DNA of 64,000 nt, taken from NCBI GenBank assembly GCA_902761715.1, contig CACWLK010000001.1:74899-138898 (forward strand), given 5' to 3'. The DNA is from an uncultured Rhodospirillales bacterium (lineage in GTDB: Bacteria > Pseudomonadota > Alphaproteobacteria > RF32 > CAG-239). Within the stretch, counting starts at the first letter, position 1. Each line of letters begins with the position of its first letter. The notes beneath the pieces were generated by a model, which saw only the letters and a list, made by a program, of their open reading frames with translations, was not told the origin of the DNA and searched no databases. The position numbers and the translations under genes are program-made. This document shows, one piece after another, positions 8,336 through 17,256 of this stretch.

Positions 8336-9076
8336 GTGAAACATTATATTACTGTCATAGCCTTGCTCTGCACCGTATCCTCCCAAGCATTTGCCAATGA
8401 TGACGGCTGGCTTGAAAGCTATAACCGTGCCATGTTTGACTTTAATATGAGTGTTGATAAATATGTCATGAAACCCGTGGCTAAAGGCTATCGCGCCATT
8501 ACCACACAAGACATACGTAATCGTGTAACCTCGTTTGTCAGCAACGTCAACGAGCCGGTCTCAACCATCAACCACACCTTACAAGGCAGTTTCAAAAAAA
8601 CTCTTGTTTCAGCCGCCCGTTTTGCCATCAACAGCACTTTGGGACTTGCCGGAACTTTTGATGTTGCCGATGGTTGGGGACTTAAAAAAGCCGAAACCGG
8701 TTTTGATAACACCCTCGCCTACTACTGCGTACCCGATGGCCCGTTTATCATGATGCCGTTTTTTGGTCCGTTCACTATTCGCTCCGGCATTGGTTACGCC
8801 GCCGACAGCGTATCAACTCCGATATATTGGGGTGCGCTTAACGACAAAAACTATTCCGCCAAAATCATTTATGGCTATGCCGGTGTATCTGCAATCAATT
8901 CTCGCGAGCGCGGGCTCGATTTGCTTGATGATTTAGAGCGCAACTCGGTTGATTTTTATTCTACCGTACGTTCAGCATATTTGCAAAACCGCCAAAAGAT
9001 GACCTCGCTTTGCCAATCTGCCGGCACAGCCCCCAGTTATGACTTTGATTTTGACGACGAAGACTTTGAAGACTAA
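8336..9076 (+). CDS. mlaA: MlaA/VacJ-family phospholipid transport protein
   Basis: Outer-membrane component that removes mislocalised phospholipids from the outer leaflet. The 246-residue protein has the family signatures ESYNRAMFDFN, NVNEPVSTINHTLQG and a long hydrophobic FIMMPFFGPFTIRSGIG segment followed by the C-terminal RGLDLLDDLERNSVDFYS region. The GTG at 8336 is chosen because AAAGGA lies just upstream; a TTG at 8309 would extend the protein. The N-terminus is a signal peptide ending SSQAFA before NDD, without a lipobox, so it is predicted as a type I-cleaved protein rather than the lipoprotein of E. coli. The acidic C-terminus (DFDFDDEDFED) is unusual. mlaC follows 16 bp downstream. 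Confidence 0.93.
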   Translation: MKHYITVIALLCTVSSQAFANDDGWLESYNRAMFDFNMSVDKYVMKPVAKGYRAITTQDIRNRVTSFVSNVNEPVSTINHTLQGSFKKTLVSAARFAINSTLGLAGTFDVADGWGLKKAETGFDNTLAYYCVPDGPFIMMPFFGPFTIRSGIGYAADSVSTPIYWGALNDKNYSAKIIYGYAGVSAINSRERGLDLLDDLERNSVDFYSTVRSAYLQNRQKMTSLCQSAGTAPSYDFDFDDEDFED

Positions 9077-9092
9077 TTTTTAGGAGAAGACT

Positions 9093-9698
9093 ATGAAAAA
9101 CAAACTGATCATATCTCTGTTTACCGGGCTCTTGATGTTTAGCAGTTCTGCTCGAGCTGACATAGACGCAACCAAGGCTGAAGACTTTATCAAAGACATT
9201 ACTCGTGAAGGCGTGGTTGAAATCATTAATTCAAACGCCTCTCAGGCCGAACGCAATGCTCGCTTTGAAAAACTGTTTAACTCTGCCCTTGACTTAAAAT
9301 TTATCGGACAATTTGTTTTGGGACGCAACTGGAAAACCGCAACAGTTGAACAACGTGACGAATTTATTGATGTCTATCGTAAGCTGAACGTCAAAACCTG
9401 GTCAAAACGCTTTGATGAATTCAAAGGCAAAGAATTTGTCTTCAAAGGCACCTCTCCTTCTTCATCGCCGGAGCAAATTTTTGTAAACACTATTGTTCCG
9501 ATGGATCAGGCAGAACCGGCAACCGTTGTTTGGAGAGTACGCCAAAAAGGTAGTGATATGAAAGTCGTTGACATTATTATCGAAAACGTCAGCCTTGCCA
9601 TTACCGCTCGCAACGAATACAGCGCTTTTATCAAAAAATCTCCGAACGGCGTTGATGGTTTGATCGCCGACCTCAAGAACAAACTAAATCAGGAATAA
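9093..9698 (+). CDS. mlaC: MlaC-family periplasmic phospholipid-binding protein
   Basis: Periplasmic lipid carrier that shuttles phospholipids between MlaA at the outer membrane and the MlaFEDB transporter in the inner membrane. The 201-residue protein begins with a clear signal peptide (cleavage after SSSARA, about residue 22) and has the Ttg2/MlaC features RNARFEKLFNSALDLKFIGQFVLGRNWK and the VVDIIIENVSLAITARNEY stretch. The ribosome site AGGAGA lies 8 bp before the ATG. It is co-transcribed with mlaA and ends at a strong terminator. The MlaD-like partners are 51 kb away in this window, and MlaE/MlaF are not seen. Confidence 0.93.
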   Translation: MKNKLIISLFTGLLMFSSSARADIDATKAEDFIKDITREGVVEIINSNASQAERNARFEKLFNSALDLKFIGQFVLGRNWKTATVEQRDEFIDVYRKLNVKTWSKRFDEFKGKEFVFKGTSPSSSPEQIFVNTIVPMDQAEPATVVWRVRQKGSDMKVVDIIIENVSLAITARNEYSAFIKKSPNGVDGLIADLKNKLNQE

Positions 9699-9714
9699 CC
9701 TGATGGCAAACTCA

Positions 9715-9739
9715 AGCCCCCTTATCGGGGGCTTTTTTT
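9715..9739 (+). terminator. Terminator of mlaA-mlaC
   Basis: A 7-bp stem (9715-9721 with 9727-9733) with a 5-nt loop and a run of seven T residues, 17 bp after the mlaC stop. Confidence 0.9.
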
Positions 9740-9799
9740 GTGTCATATACTTGTAAAATCCATAAAACTGATTATCTCCTTACTTGAAGGAGACATCAC

Positions 9800-9934
9800 A
9801 TGAAAACCGCACTGAAATACCTGTTTTTTATTGCGATTGCCGCACTGTTATACATTATTGCCGTTGACTGGTACAAAAGCAAAACCTCAACTACTGCCAT
9901 CACAGCAACAACGGCAAATAACAGCATACAATAA
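9800..9934 (+). CDS. Small single-pass membrane protein, 44 aa
   Basis: A 44-codon frame starting at ATG 9800 with an excellent AAGGAGA ribosome site 6 bp upstream. The product has a basic start (MKTALKY), one hydrophobic helix (about residues 8-23, LFFIAIAALLYIIAV) and a short Thr/Ala-rich hydrophilic tail. It lies alone between two terminators, so it must have its own promoter. The strong ribosome site, codon use like its neighbours and the clean membrane-helix pattern argue that it is real. No family recognised; a single-helix membrane regulator or toxin-like peptide are both possible. Confidence 0.6.
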   Translation: MKTALKYLFFIAIAALLYIIAVDWYKSKTSTTAITATTANNSIQ

Positions 9935-9958
9935 AAAAAGCCCCTCAAAAGGGGCTTT
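9933..9958. terminator. Bidirectional terminator
   Basis: An 8-bp stem (9937-9944 with 9951-9958) flanked by an A run on the left. It can end the 44-aa gene rightwards and the TPR gene leftwards; the T run is stronger for the minus strand. Confidence 0.8.
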
Positions 9959-9961
9959 AAT

Positions 9962-10897
9962 TTATTCTTCAGGAGGTACCAAATCCGGCAAAGTTCCGGT
10001 CGCTTTTTTGCGTTTAAGCTTGCCGACAAACTTAATTGAACGCTGAGCATCCCATTTCTTTTTGCCTTCTTCGGTATTGAAAATCTGCTTGTATATTTCA
10101 ATCGCCTGATCAAACTCAGACAGTTTGGTCAAGCAACTTGCCAAACCATCATACAATTTATGATGGTAGCGCCCTTCATTAATCATTTGCGCCTTTTTAT
10201 AGCACTTGAGCGCATCAGAAAACTTCATCATTTTTTGATAAACAAAGCCGATACTGATCCAAGCTTGAATTTCACGGCTGTTAATGTTCAAGATTTTTGT
10301 AAAACATTTGAGAGCAGAATTATTATCGCCCATCAATTGATAAGTAACACCGACGCCATTCCATGCCTTAATGTTTGACTTATCAAACGACAAAACTTTC
10401 TTAAAGAACGAAATGGCACGTTCAAACTGTTTTAGTTTTTGCAGTGTAACCGCAATACTCAACAATGTTTGAGTATGTTTCGGGTCAATCTTGATTGCTT
10501 GTTCCAACACGTCCAAAGCTTCTTTGTACAGATACATATGTTGCAGAGCAATAGCCTTACCATTCAGCGCTTCCAACGAAGTCGGATCAATGGCTACCGC
10601 CTGATCAAACTGAGCAATAGCATCCTTATAAAGACCGCGCATTGACAGCGTAACGCCTTTATTGTTAATGATTTCAACTGACTGGGGATTTTTTTCCAAC
10701 GCCTTATCGAAACACTCAACGGCTTCTGTATATCGGCTTAATTTTTGCAGGGCAAAACCCTTTGAATTTAATGCTTTCCAAGAATCAGGCTGTTCATTAA
10801 TAGCCTGATCAAATTGTTCAATTGCATCTTTATAAAGTCCTTGGTCTAATAATTCCTGACCGCGACGATATGAGTTATTTTCGTTTGTATTTACCAT
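9962..10897 (-). CDS. Tetratricopeptide repeat protein
   Basis: A 311-residue protein built almost wholly of tandem 34-residue TPR units (about seven to eight), each with the A..A...F..A....P pattern; for example YKDAIEQFDQAINEQPDSW and YTEAVECFDKALEKNPQSV. It has no signal peptide, so it is cytoplasmic. The start at ATG 10897 is preceded by AGAGAG; an upstream TTG at 10963 is in frame but lacks support. It follows the MoxR and DUF58 genes in the same direction (66 bp gap), and TPR proteins commonly accompany MoxR/DUF58/vWA systems. It is likely a scaffold for protein-protein contacts. The C-terminus is basic then acidic. Confidence 0.85.
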   Translation of the reverse strand: MVNTNENNSYRRGQELLDQGLYKDAIEQFDQAINEQPDSWKALNSKGFALQKLSRYTEAVECFDKALEKNPQSVEIINNKGVTLSMRGLYKDAIAQFDQAVAIDPTSLEALNGKAIALQHMYLYKEALDVLEQAIKIDPKHTQTLLSIAVTLQKLKQFERAISFFKKVLSFDKSNIKAWNGVGVTYQLMGDNNSALKCFTKILNINSREIQAWISIGFVYQKMMKFSDALKCYKKAQMINEGRYHHKLYDGLASCLTKLSEFDQAIEIYKQIFNTEEGKKKWDAQRSIKFVGKLKRKKATGTLPDLVPPEE

Positions 10898-10963
10898 TTC
10901 TACTCTCTTTTTACAAAATAATTTTGCAAATTTAACTTTAGTGCCAAAAAGCAGTTTTGTCAA

Positions 10964-11911
10964 TTATATAATTTTCATCTGACTCGTAATCGGCAGGTCA
11001 GTTCTTACCTCCAACCAACGACATCCAAACTTTTGGCAAAAACCTTGCATTTTCATACGTTTTTCAGCAAAAAACTTGCTGTATTCATCATCAAACAGTT
11101 TATTTCTGCTGTCAAAAACCAAGGTCTCTCCATCATTGGCTATCATATATTCTCCCGGTGCCGGAGCTTGTTTTTCCAACACATCATAAACATTAATACA
11201 AAAAACCTTCGTTTTTTTAGCCAACACCGCCATGGCCTCTTTTTCTTCGTCACCAAAACATGCAAAATCACTCACCACAAATACGGTTGCGCGACTTTTC
11301 AACCCCTTAATCAACTTTTGTAATGTTTTGGCCATAGCCTTAATCTCGAGCTTAACAGTTCCCTGATTGCGACTTACCTCGGATATTTTCTTAAAAATCG
11401 CCAACAATTGAGCCATATTTTGTTGCGGCTTAAATTGCCAAACCGATGTACCATCAAATATAACGGCTCCGAATCGGTCATTATTCTCTTGAGCCATCCA
11501 CCCCAAGAGTGCGGCAATTTTGCTTGCCGTAACCGATTTAAGCTCTTTTCTGGTTCCGAAAAACATTGATGATGACAAATCCAACAATACATAAATTTCA
11601 CGGTCCCGTTCTTCATTATACACCTTTGTGTACGGGGCATTTTTTCTTGCCGTAACTCTCCAGTCAATATCACGCACATCGTCGCCAAAGGCATACTCGC
11701 GGATTTCTTCCATTTCTATTCCGCGTCCTTTAAAGGCAGATTTAACATCTCCTGCCTGTATTGATGCATCCAGCCGATTTTTAACATGCAAATAGCGCAC
11801 ATTTCGCCTTTGTACCATCAAATCATCAAGAGAGGCCGTCAAACATTTATCGGTTTCGGCGGATTTTTTTCTTTTCAACCACAATGTTCTGATGTCATCA
11901 AGACTGACCAT
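10964..11911 (-). CDS. DUF58 domain protein (vWA-like, MoxR partner)
   Basis: A 315-residue protein with the DUF58 hallmark EYAFGDDVRDIDWRVTAR (72-89) followed by YNEERDREIYVLLDLSSSM, in which DLSSS (111-115) resembles the metal-binding MIDAS motif of von Willebrand A domains. It is encoded 9 bp downstream of a MoxR ATPase gene, the usual arrangement. MoxR/DUF58 pairs act as chaperone-like systems that mature or insert cofactors into partner proteins or respond to envelope stress. No transmembrane segments are seen, so it appears cytoplasmic. Its target is unknown. Confidence 0.88.
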   Translation of the reverse strand: MVSLDDIRTLWLKRKKSAETDKCLTASLDDLMVQRRNVRYLHVKNRLDASIQAGDVKSAFKGRGIEMEEIREYAFGDDVRDIDWRVTARKNAPYTKVYNEERDREIYVLLDLSSSMFFGTRKELKSVTASKIAALLGWMAQENNDRFGAVIFDGTSVWQFKPQQNMAQLLAIFKKISEVSRNQGTVKLEIKAMAKTLQKLIKGLKSRATVFVVSDFACFGDEEKEAMAVLAKKTKVFCINVYDVLEKQAPAPGEYMIANDGETLVFDSRNKLFDDEYSKFFAEKRMKMQGFCQKFGCRWLEVRTDLPITSQMKII

Positions 11912-11920
11912 TCAGCTCTC

Positions 11921-12892
11921 CTATGGCAAAGGCACAACATTCAATAGCTTGTCAATAATGTCATCACTGCTGAAGCCTTCGGCTTGTGCCTCAAAACTCA
12001 AAATGACACGGTGCCTCAATACATCATGCACAACAGCATGAATATCCTCCGGTGTAACAAAATCACGTCCGGACAACCAAGCATTAATTTTTGCACATCT
12101 GTCAAGGGCGATTGTTGCTCTCGGGCTGGCACCAAACATTACCATGCCGGACAAAGCCTCATCGTATTTTTCAGGATGACGAGTTGCAACAATCAATTGC
12201 ACCATATATTCTTCCAATTCCTTACTTAAATATGTTTTGAGTGCTTCTTCCGTTGCCGCCTCCACATCAGCAATTTTAAGTTTGGTAAAACCTTTTTGTT
12301 TGGCAGGATTTACAAAAGTTCCCTCGCCTCTTACCAACTCCAAAATTTTGTGCTCATCTTCAGCCTTAGGTTGGTCAATGCGAATATACATCAAAAAACG
12401 ATCAAGTTGCGCTTCCGGCAGATTATATGTCCCTTCATGCTCAATCGGGTTCTGCGTTGCCATAACCATAAACAACCGTGGCAGCTCAAAACGTTGTCCG
12501 CCGACACTGACTTGTCTTTCTGCCATAGCCTCCAACAATGCTGACTGTACTTTAGCCGGAGCACGGTTGATTTCATCTGCCAATACCAAATTTGCAAAAA
12601 CCGGACCTTTACGAAACTCAAATTCTCCCTTCTGAGCCACATATATTTCACTTCCGGTAATATCTGCCGGCAATAAATCAGGCGTAAATTGGATACGGTT
12701 AAAATCTGCCGAGACACAGTCTGCCAAAGTTTTAATTGCTTTTGTTTTGGCCAACCCCGGCGCCCCTTCAACCAAAGCATGCCCTTCCGCCAACATTGTA
12801 ATAATCATCTTTCTGACTAAATCTTCCTGTCCGATGATTTTGGAGTTCATATATTCAACCAATCCGGTGATTTTATTTTGAATTTCCGACAT
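11921..12892 (-). CDS. MoxR-family AAA+ ATPase
   Basis: A 323-residue AAA+ ATPase of the MoxR/RavA branch. Walker A is GAPGLAKT (43-50), Walker B LVLADEI (103-109), and the sensor/arginine region GASPRATIALDRCAK occurs near residue 250. The stretch MVMATQNPIEHEGTYNLPEAQLDRF is diagnostic of MoxR. It is first in a three-gene operon with DUF58 and TPR proteins. The ATG is preceded by AGAGGT. It is expected to remodel a client protein together with the DUF58 partner. The gene divergently faces pcrA across 100 bp. Confidence 0.95.
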   Translation of the reverse strand: MSEIQNKITGLVEYMNSKIIGQEDLVRKMIITMLAEGHALVEGAPGLAKTKAIKTLADCVSADFNRIQFTPDLLPADITGSEIYVAQKGEFEFRKGPVFANLVLADEINRAPAKVQSALLEAMAERQVSVGGQRFELPRLFMVMATQNPIEHEGTYNLPEAQLDRFLMYIRIDQPKAEDEHKILELVRGEGTFVNPAKQKGFTKLKIADVEAATEEALKTYLSKELEEYMVQLIVATRHPEKYDEALSGMVMFGASPRATIALDRCAKINAWLSGRDFVTPEDIHAVVHDVLRHRVILSFEAQAEGFSSDDIIDKLLNVVPLP

Positions 12893-12992
12893 TTTTACCT
12901 CTTTTGCGCATTAGTTTAAAAAGCACTTTTATTCCAAATAATAATATTATAATATATGCGCCAGAAAACAAAAAAACAAGAAGTATCCACCG

Positions 12993-15326
12993 ATGAACGA
13001 TATATTTGATTTAGACAGCGATAATACTGCGGTAACCTATGATAATGTTTCCGCACTCATGCCGTCTGCACCGTGGCTTGATGAACTCAACCCCGAACAA
13101 AAGCAAGCTGTCACTACAACCGAAGGTCCGCTTCTGGTCTTATCCGGCGCCGGCACCGGCAAAACCAAAGTATTGACCACTCGGCTTGCCTACATTTTAT
13201 CTCAACACAAAGCCAACCCGTGGAACTGCCTTGTTGTAACTTTTACCAATCGTGCCGCCGCCGAAATGGCACAACGTGCCCGCAATATAATCGGCGACAT
13301 GGTCGATTCAGTGTGGATGGGAACATTCCACCGCATTTGCGTCAAAATCCTCCGCCAACATGCCGAACTAATCGGTCTCAATAGCAACTTTACCATTTTA
13401 GGCGAAGACGATCAACGGCGTGTAATCAAGCAGATTTGCGAGGCTCAAGGCATTGACGACAAAAAATACCCGCCTCAAGGGCTGCTTGATAAAATCCAGC
13501 TTTGGAAAGATAAAGGTTTAACCGTTGACAAAATCAATGAAGACTTTCACGGCAACGTTTTAACCACCGTTTACAAACTGTATCAACAGCGCCTGCTGGA
13601 ACTCAATTGCGTTGATTTTGGTGATATATTGCTTTATGCCCTCAACATTTTGATGTCAAATGCCGAAGTTTTGGAAAAATATCAAGACCGCTTTCACTAT
13701 ATCATGGTTGATGAATACCAAGACACAAACGTTACTCAATATTTGCTACTGCGCCTGCTCAGCCAAAAGCACAAAAACATATGCTGTGTCGGCGATGATG
13801 ACCAATCTATTTATTCATGGCGTGGCGCCGAAATTGAAAACATTTTGCGTTTTGAAAAAGATTTTCAAAATGCCCGCATAATCCGTCTTGAACGTAACTA
13901 CCGCTCAACCGCCAACATTTTGGCCGCCGCTTCTGCCTTAATCAGCCATAATCATGACCGCCTCGGCAAAAACCTGAAAGTTGCCGAAAACAGCCCGGCT
14001 GCTCAGGCTCACAACTCCAAAATCAAGGTCATCAGCACTTATTCCGGCTCGGATGAAGCCGAATATATCGCCGAAGAGATTGAAAACTTGCACCGCTCCG
14101 GCACCGAATACAACAACATTGCAATTTTAGTCCGTACAGCCGCTCAAACTCGTGAGTTTGAAGAAAAATTTATCAGCGAGGCTATCCCTTATCAGGTTAT
14201 CGGCGGTCCTAAATTCTATGAACGAGCCGAAATTCGAGATATCTTGGCCTATTTACGTGTAATTGTCCAACCGCATGATGATCTGGCTCTGGAGCGCATT
14301 ATTAACAAGCCGTCTCGAGGCATCGGCGCCAAAAGCATAGACAAGTTTCGTGATGAAGCCAAACGTCATGGAATCTCTATGTACATAGCCATAGAAAAAA
14401 TGATTTCTGAAGGAAGTTTATCAGGAAAAGCAAAGGCTAACGCCACAGAATTAATGAACAACTTTAATATCTGGCGACAAAATTCTCAAGCTCTCCCGCC
14501 CGAAGAATTGGCCGCCCAAGTCGTTGAAGATTCCGGTTACATGGAAATGTTGCAAAACGATAAATCCGCAGAAGCCGAAGGACGTATCGAAAACATCAAA
14601 GAACTTATTAACGTAATGGGCGATCGCGAAACCTACCCGACTTTGGGAGATTTTTTAGAGCATGTCAGTCTGGTTATGGAAAATGACAGCAATATTGACG
14701 CCAACAAAGTAACTCTCATGACCTTACACTCAGCCAAAGGTTTGGAATTTGATGCTGTATTTCTTCCCGGCTGGGAAGAAGGACTTTTTCCGCACCAACG
14801 TTCAATGGACTGCGGAGATGCCGGCGCATTGGAAGAAGAACGCCGTCTCGCTTATGTTGCCATTACCCGAGCCCGCCGCAAATTATACATTATGACCGCT
14901 ATGAACCGTCGCATTTACGGACAATGGCAAAACAATATTCCGTCCCGATTTATTAATGAACTTCCTCCGTCTAACATAGAACTGTGCAACAACGCATCAA
15001 ACTACTTTGGTGGTGGATATCAAAATAAAAATAACCATAATTCAAATAATTATGACAACAAATTAAAGCAAAGCAATAACGTTATACAAGACAGCGACCG
15101 CTTTAGTTATGTCCGTGACGAAGACTATGGTTGGAACGACGGAGACTATTATCAAGCCAAACAACGTGCCAAAAGTGCCGCCTCTTCAATGCCCATCGGC
15201 AGCCGAGTTTATCACGAAACTTTCGGCTACGGAAAAGTCATCAACATCGACGGTAACAAACTCGAAATCTGGTTTGATCAATACGGGCACAAACGCCTGC
15301 TTAAGGATTATCTGAAAAAGGCTTAA
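12993..15326 (+). CDS. pcrA: ATP-dependent DNA helicase PcrA/UvrD
   Basis: Superfamily 1A 3'-5' DNA helicase of 777 residues used in nucleotide excision repair, replication fork processing and displacement of RecA or RNA polymerase. Motifs: Q-motif LNPEQKQAV (32-40), Walker A GAGTGKT (52-58), DEYQDTN (240-246), GDDDQSIYSWRGA, and the C-terminal TLHSAKGLEFDAVFLPGWEEG and VAITRARRKLY. The last 45 residues, beginning GSRVYHETFGYGKV, form the Tudor-like RNA-polymerase-contacting domain seen in PcrA/UvrD. An Asn-rich linker (about 675-700) joins it to the helicase core. The gene ends 7 bp before the convergent 591-aa unknown. A near-consensus TATAAT at 12948-12953 may be its -10 box. Confidence 0.95.
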   Translation: MNDIFDLDSDNTAVTYDNVSALMPSAPWLDELNPEQKQAVTTTEGPLLVLSGAGTGKTKVLTTRLAYILSQHKANPWNCLVVTFTNRAAAEMAQRARNIIGDMVDSVWMGTFHRICVKILRQHAELIGLNSNFTILGEDDQRRVIKQICEAQGIDDKKYPPQGLLDKIQLWKDKGLTVDKINEDFHGNVLTTVYKLYQQRLLELNCVDFGDILLYALNILMSNAEVLEKYQDRFHYIMVDEYQDTNVTQYLLLRLLSQKHKNICCVGDDDQSIYSWRGAEIENILRFEKDFQNARIIRLERNYRSTANILAAASALISHNHDRLGKNLKVAENSPAAQAHNSKIKVISTYSGSDEAEYIAEEIENLHRSGTEYNNIAILVRTAAQTREFEEKFISEAIPYQVIGGPKFYERAEIRDILAYLRVIVQPHDDLALERIINKPSRGIGAKSIDKFRDEAKRHGISMYIAIEKMISEGSLSGKAKANATELMNNFNIWRQNSQALPPEELAAQVVEDSGYMEMLQNDKSAEAEGRIENIKELINVMGDRETYPTLGDFLEHVSLVMENDSNIDANKVTLMTLHSAKGLEFDAVFLPGWEEGLFPHQRSMDCGDAGALEEERRLAYVAITRARRKLYIMTAMNRRIYGQWQNNIPSRFINELPPSNIELCNNASNYFGGGYQNKNNHNSNNYDNKLKQSNNVIQDSDRFSYVRDEDYGWNDGDYYQAKQRAKSAASSMPIGSRVYHETFGYGKVINIDGNKLEIWFDQYGHKRLLKDYLKKA

Positions 15327-15333
15327 AATCGTT

Positions 15334-17109
15334 TTAACCGTAAACTTTTGCATTTTCCATTTGTCTGCGCAACATTTCTGCCGTCAAAGGCTGTTTATGT
15401 TTATATGTCAGAGGTCTCGCCCTCTCAAATCGCAACTGTTTTAAATAATCGACTCGACTATCGCTCAACTCTTTGTTAAAGGTATTTCCGTGGCCGGCGG
15501 CAATTTTAGCCCGCATTTCAACTATTCGACTATGACCGCTTTTCAAGCTGTTTGCCACTTCATTGTTATACAACGTCTCAGAACTGCTTTGCAATTTCTG
15601 CTCATAATATACTTCGGCTTCCCGCTCAAAATCAGGCATATATTTATCCAGATTGCCATCAACATATTGGCGTAATGCTTCATAATCATCATATGACATA
15701 CTCTTTGTTTTACAATCCAGTGATTTACATTGTTGTTCAATGCGTTTCGGCAATTCAGGATCAATTTTTGCTAACTGTTCTGTATTTCCATTTAAATAAG
15801 CACACACAAACTCAGAAGTTATATCTTTTGTCGCCATTGTTCTCATCAACTGTATATTTTCTGATTTTGTTCCGCTTTTCTTTTCTGCAGGCAACCTGTC
15901 ATACTCTGCCTGATATCCTCTCGAATTGGCTATAAACTCTTTTAGATCGCTTTTTCTGCGTTTCACCGCCTCATTATGAACCTTAACATGTTTCTGGTTA
16001 TCTAAATATGCATTGTTTATATGCTCAAAAGAAAAAGGAATTTCTCCTCCCATATTATCAGACACATAAGCCATCCAATCACCATTATCAGTAAATTCCT
16101 TATAATTGTGATCAGATTCAGCAAATTTCGCCCAATTCATATTCTTGCTATGTAGAACACTCTGTGTCTCACGACTGACATCATCATCGGAGACCACAAC
16201 CGTCGGAAACTTGCCAAATTTTTCCCGCTCTTGCTCCGTAAATGGCATATTTTCATAACGATTTACCGCAAAGCGCATCACATCATCAACAGAAGTTGCT
16301 TTTGTATATTGAGAAACATCTATTTTTTGCCCATTTATTGAATAATTATTATAAATTTCTTTCATCTCGGCATATGCTGACGGATCATAGTTACCCTTTT
16401 TAATTTGCCAATCATAGCGCATTGATTCAAGATAATCCTTTTCATATGTGCCCTGCTTTTGTTTAGCATACATTTCATCGACACCATTCACTACCAGCTT
16501 TATTTCTTCCTCAGACAACTTATCTGACCCAAAATCGATATTATCAGCCTTCAGCAAAAATTTATAATCTTGTGTAATACAATCCGGATTTCTTGTTTTT
16601 TTATATTCCAACAACTCTCGAAAACCTGATTCTCGATATGCGCTTTTTTCCTTATCATGGCAAAGTTCAAGATATTCCTCTGCACTTGTATGATACATTT
16701 TATCACCGGCTCTGTCCGTATCAATTTTATGCCTTCCTTCATGCCAAACCGTATTTTTTCTTTCACTGCGGCTTTCCATCTTATCTAAAACTTGCTGAAA
16801 TCTATCGGCATTATCTCCCATACTTTCATCGGCACTATAAAAATTCATAGTCATTACTCGACCATCATTTGACATACTGCCTAATACCACATTTTGGGTA
16901 GAAGGCACTGCACGACCATTTATTTTTCTTATTACAAAGAGATTTTCGCCGGCATCACGGGCAAACACTTTATTTTCACGATAGTCAACATATGGAGCAT
17001 CCTGCCCATATTCGGCAAAATATTCTTCTATTGCCTGTTGGCATTCCTGCTTTGACATTTTATCCTTGTCATTTTTATCATTACCGACAAAATCAATAGA
17101 ATTATCCAT
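15334..17109 (-). CDS. Uncharacterised protein with zincin-like HEGRH motif
   Basis: A 591-residue hydrophilic protein with no signal peptide or membrane helix. The ATG at 17109 is chosen because GGAG lies 7 bp upstream; a GTG at 17130 is in frame but less likely. Residues 121-130 read VWHEGRHKID, containing HExxH (123-127), the zinc-binding signature of many metallopeptidases, and acidic residues follow in SAEEYLELCHDKE that could supply a third ligand. The rest is rich in Lys, Glu, Asp and Tyr and shows no recognised domain. The C-terminal segment LTAEMLRRQMENAKVYG resembles the end of the 320-aa unknown at 44623-45585. A peptidase or secreted effector is possible but unproven. It converges on pcrA. 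Confidence 0.75.
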   Translation of the reverse strand: MDNSIDFVGNDKNDKDKMSKQECQQAIEEYFAEYGQDAPYVDYRENKVFARDAGENLFVIRKINGRAVPSTQNVVLGSMSNDGRVMTMNFYSADESMGDNADRFQQVLDKMESRSERKNTVWHEGRHKIDTDRAGDKMYHTSAEEYLELCHDKEKSAYRESGFRELLEYKKTRNPDCITQDYKFLLKADNIDFGSDKLSEEEIKLVVNGVDEMYAKQKQGTYEKDYLESMRYDWQIKKGNYDPSAYAEMKEIYNNYSINGQKIDVSQYTKATSVDDVMRFAVNRYENMPFTEQEREKFGKFPTVVVSDDDVSRETQSVLHSKNMNWAKFAESDHNYKEFTDNGDWMAYVSDNMGGEIPFSFEHINNAYLDNQKHVKVHNEAVKRRKSDLKEFIANSRGYQAEYDRLPAEKKSGTKSENIQLMRTMATKDITSEFVCAYLNGNTEQLAKIDPELPKRIEQQCKSLDCKTKSMSYDDYEALRQYVDGNLDKYMPDFEREAEVYYEQKLQSSSETLYNNEVANSLKSGHSRIVEMRAKIAAGHGNTFNKELSDSRVDYLKQLRFERARPLTYKHKQPLTAEMLRRQMENAKVYG

Positions 17110-17204
17110 ATTTTTTCTCCAACATTTCACATACGATTATTTTATACCGAATTACGCCGCAATTCAACAAAATACGGTTTACATCCTACTTAAGTTTTTC
17201 ATAT

Positions 17205-17236
17205 AAACAAAAAGAAGGCAGTTTTCATCTGCCTTC
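17205..17236 (-). terminator. Terminator of adk
   Basis: An 8-bp inverted repeat (17214-17221 with 17229-17236, 7-nt loop) followed on the minus strand by a T-rich tract, 20 bp past the adk stop. Confidence 0.85.
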
Positions 17237-17256
17237 CTTTTGTTCAATCATTCATG

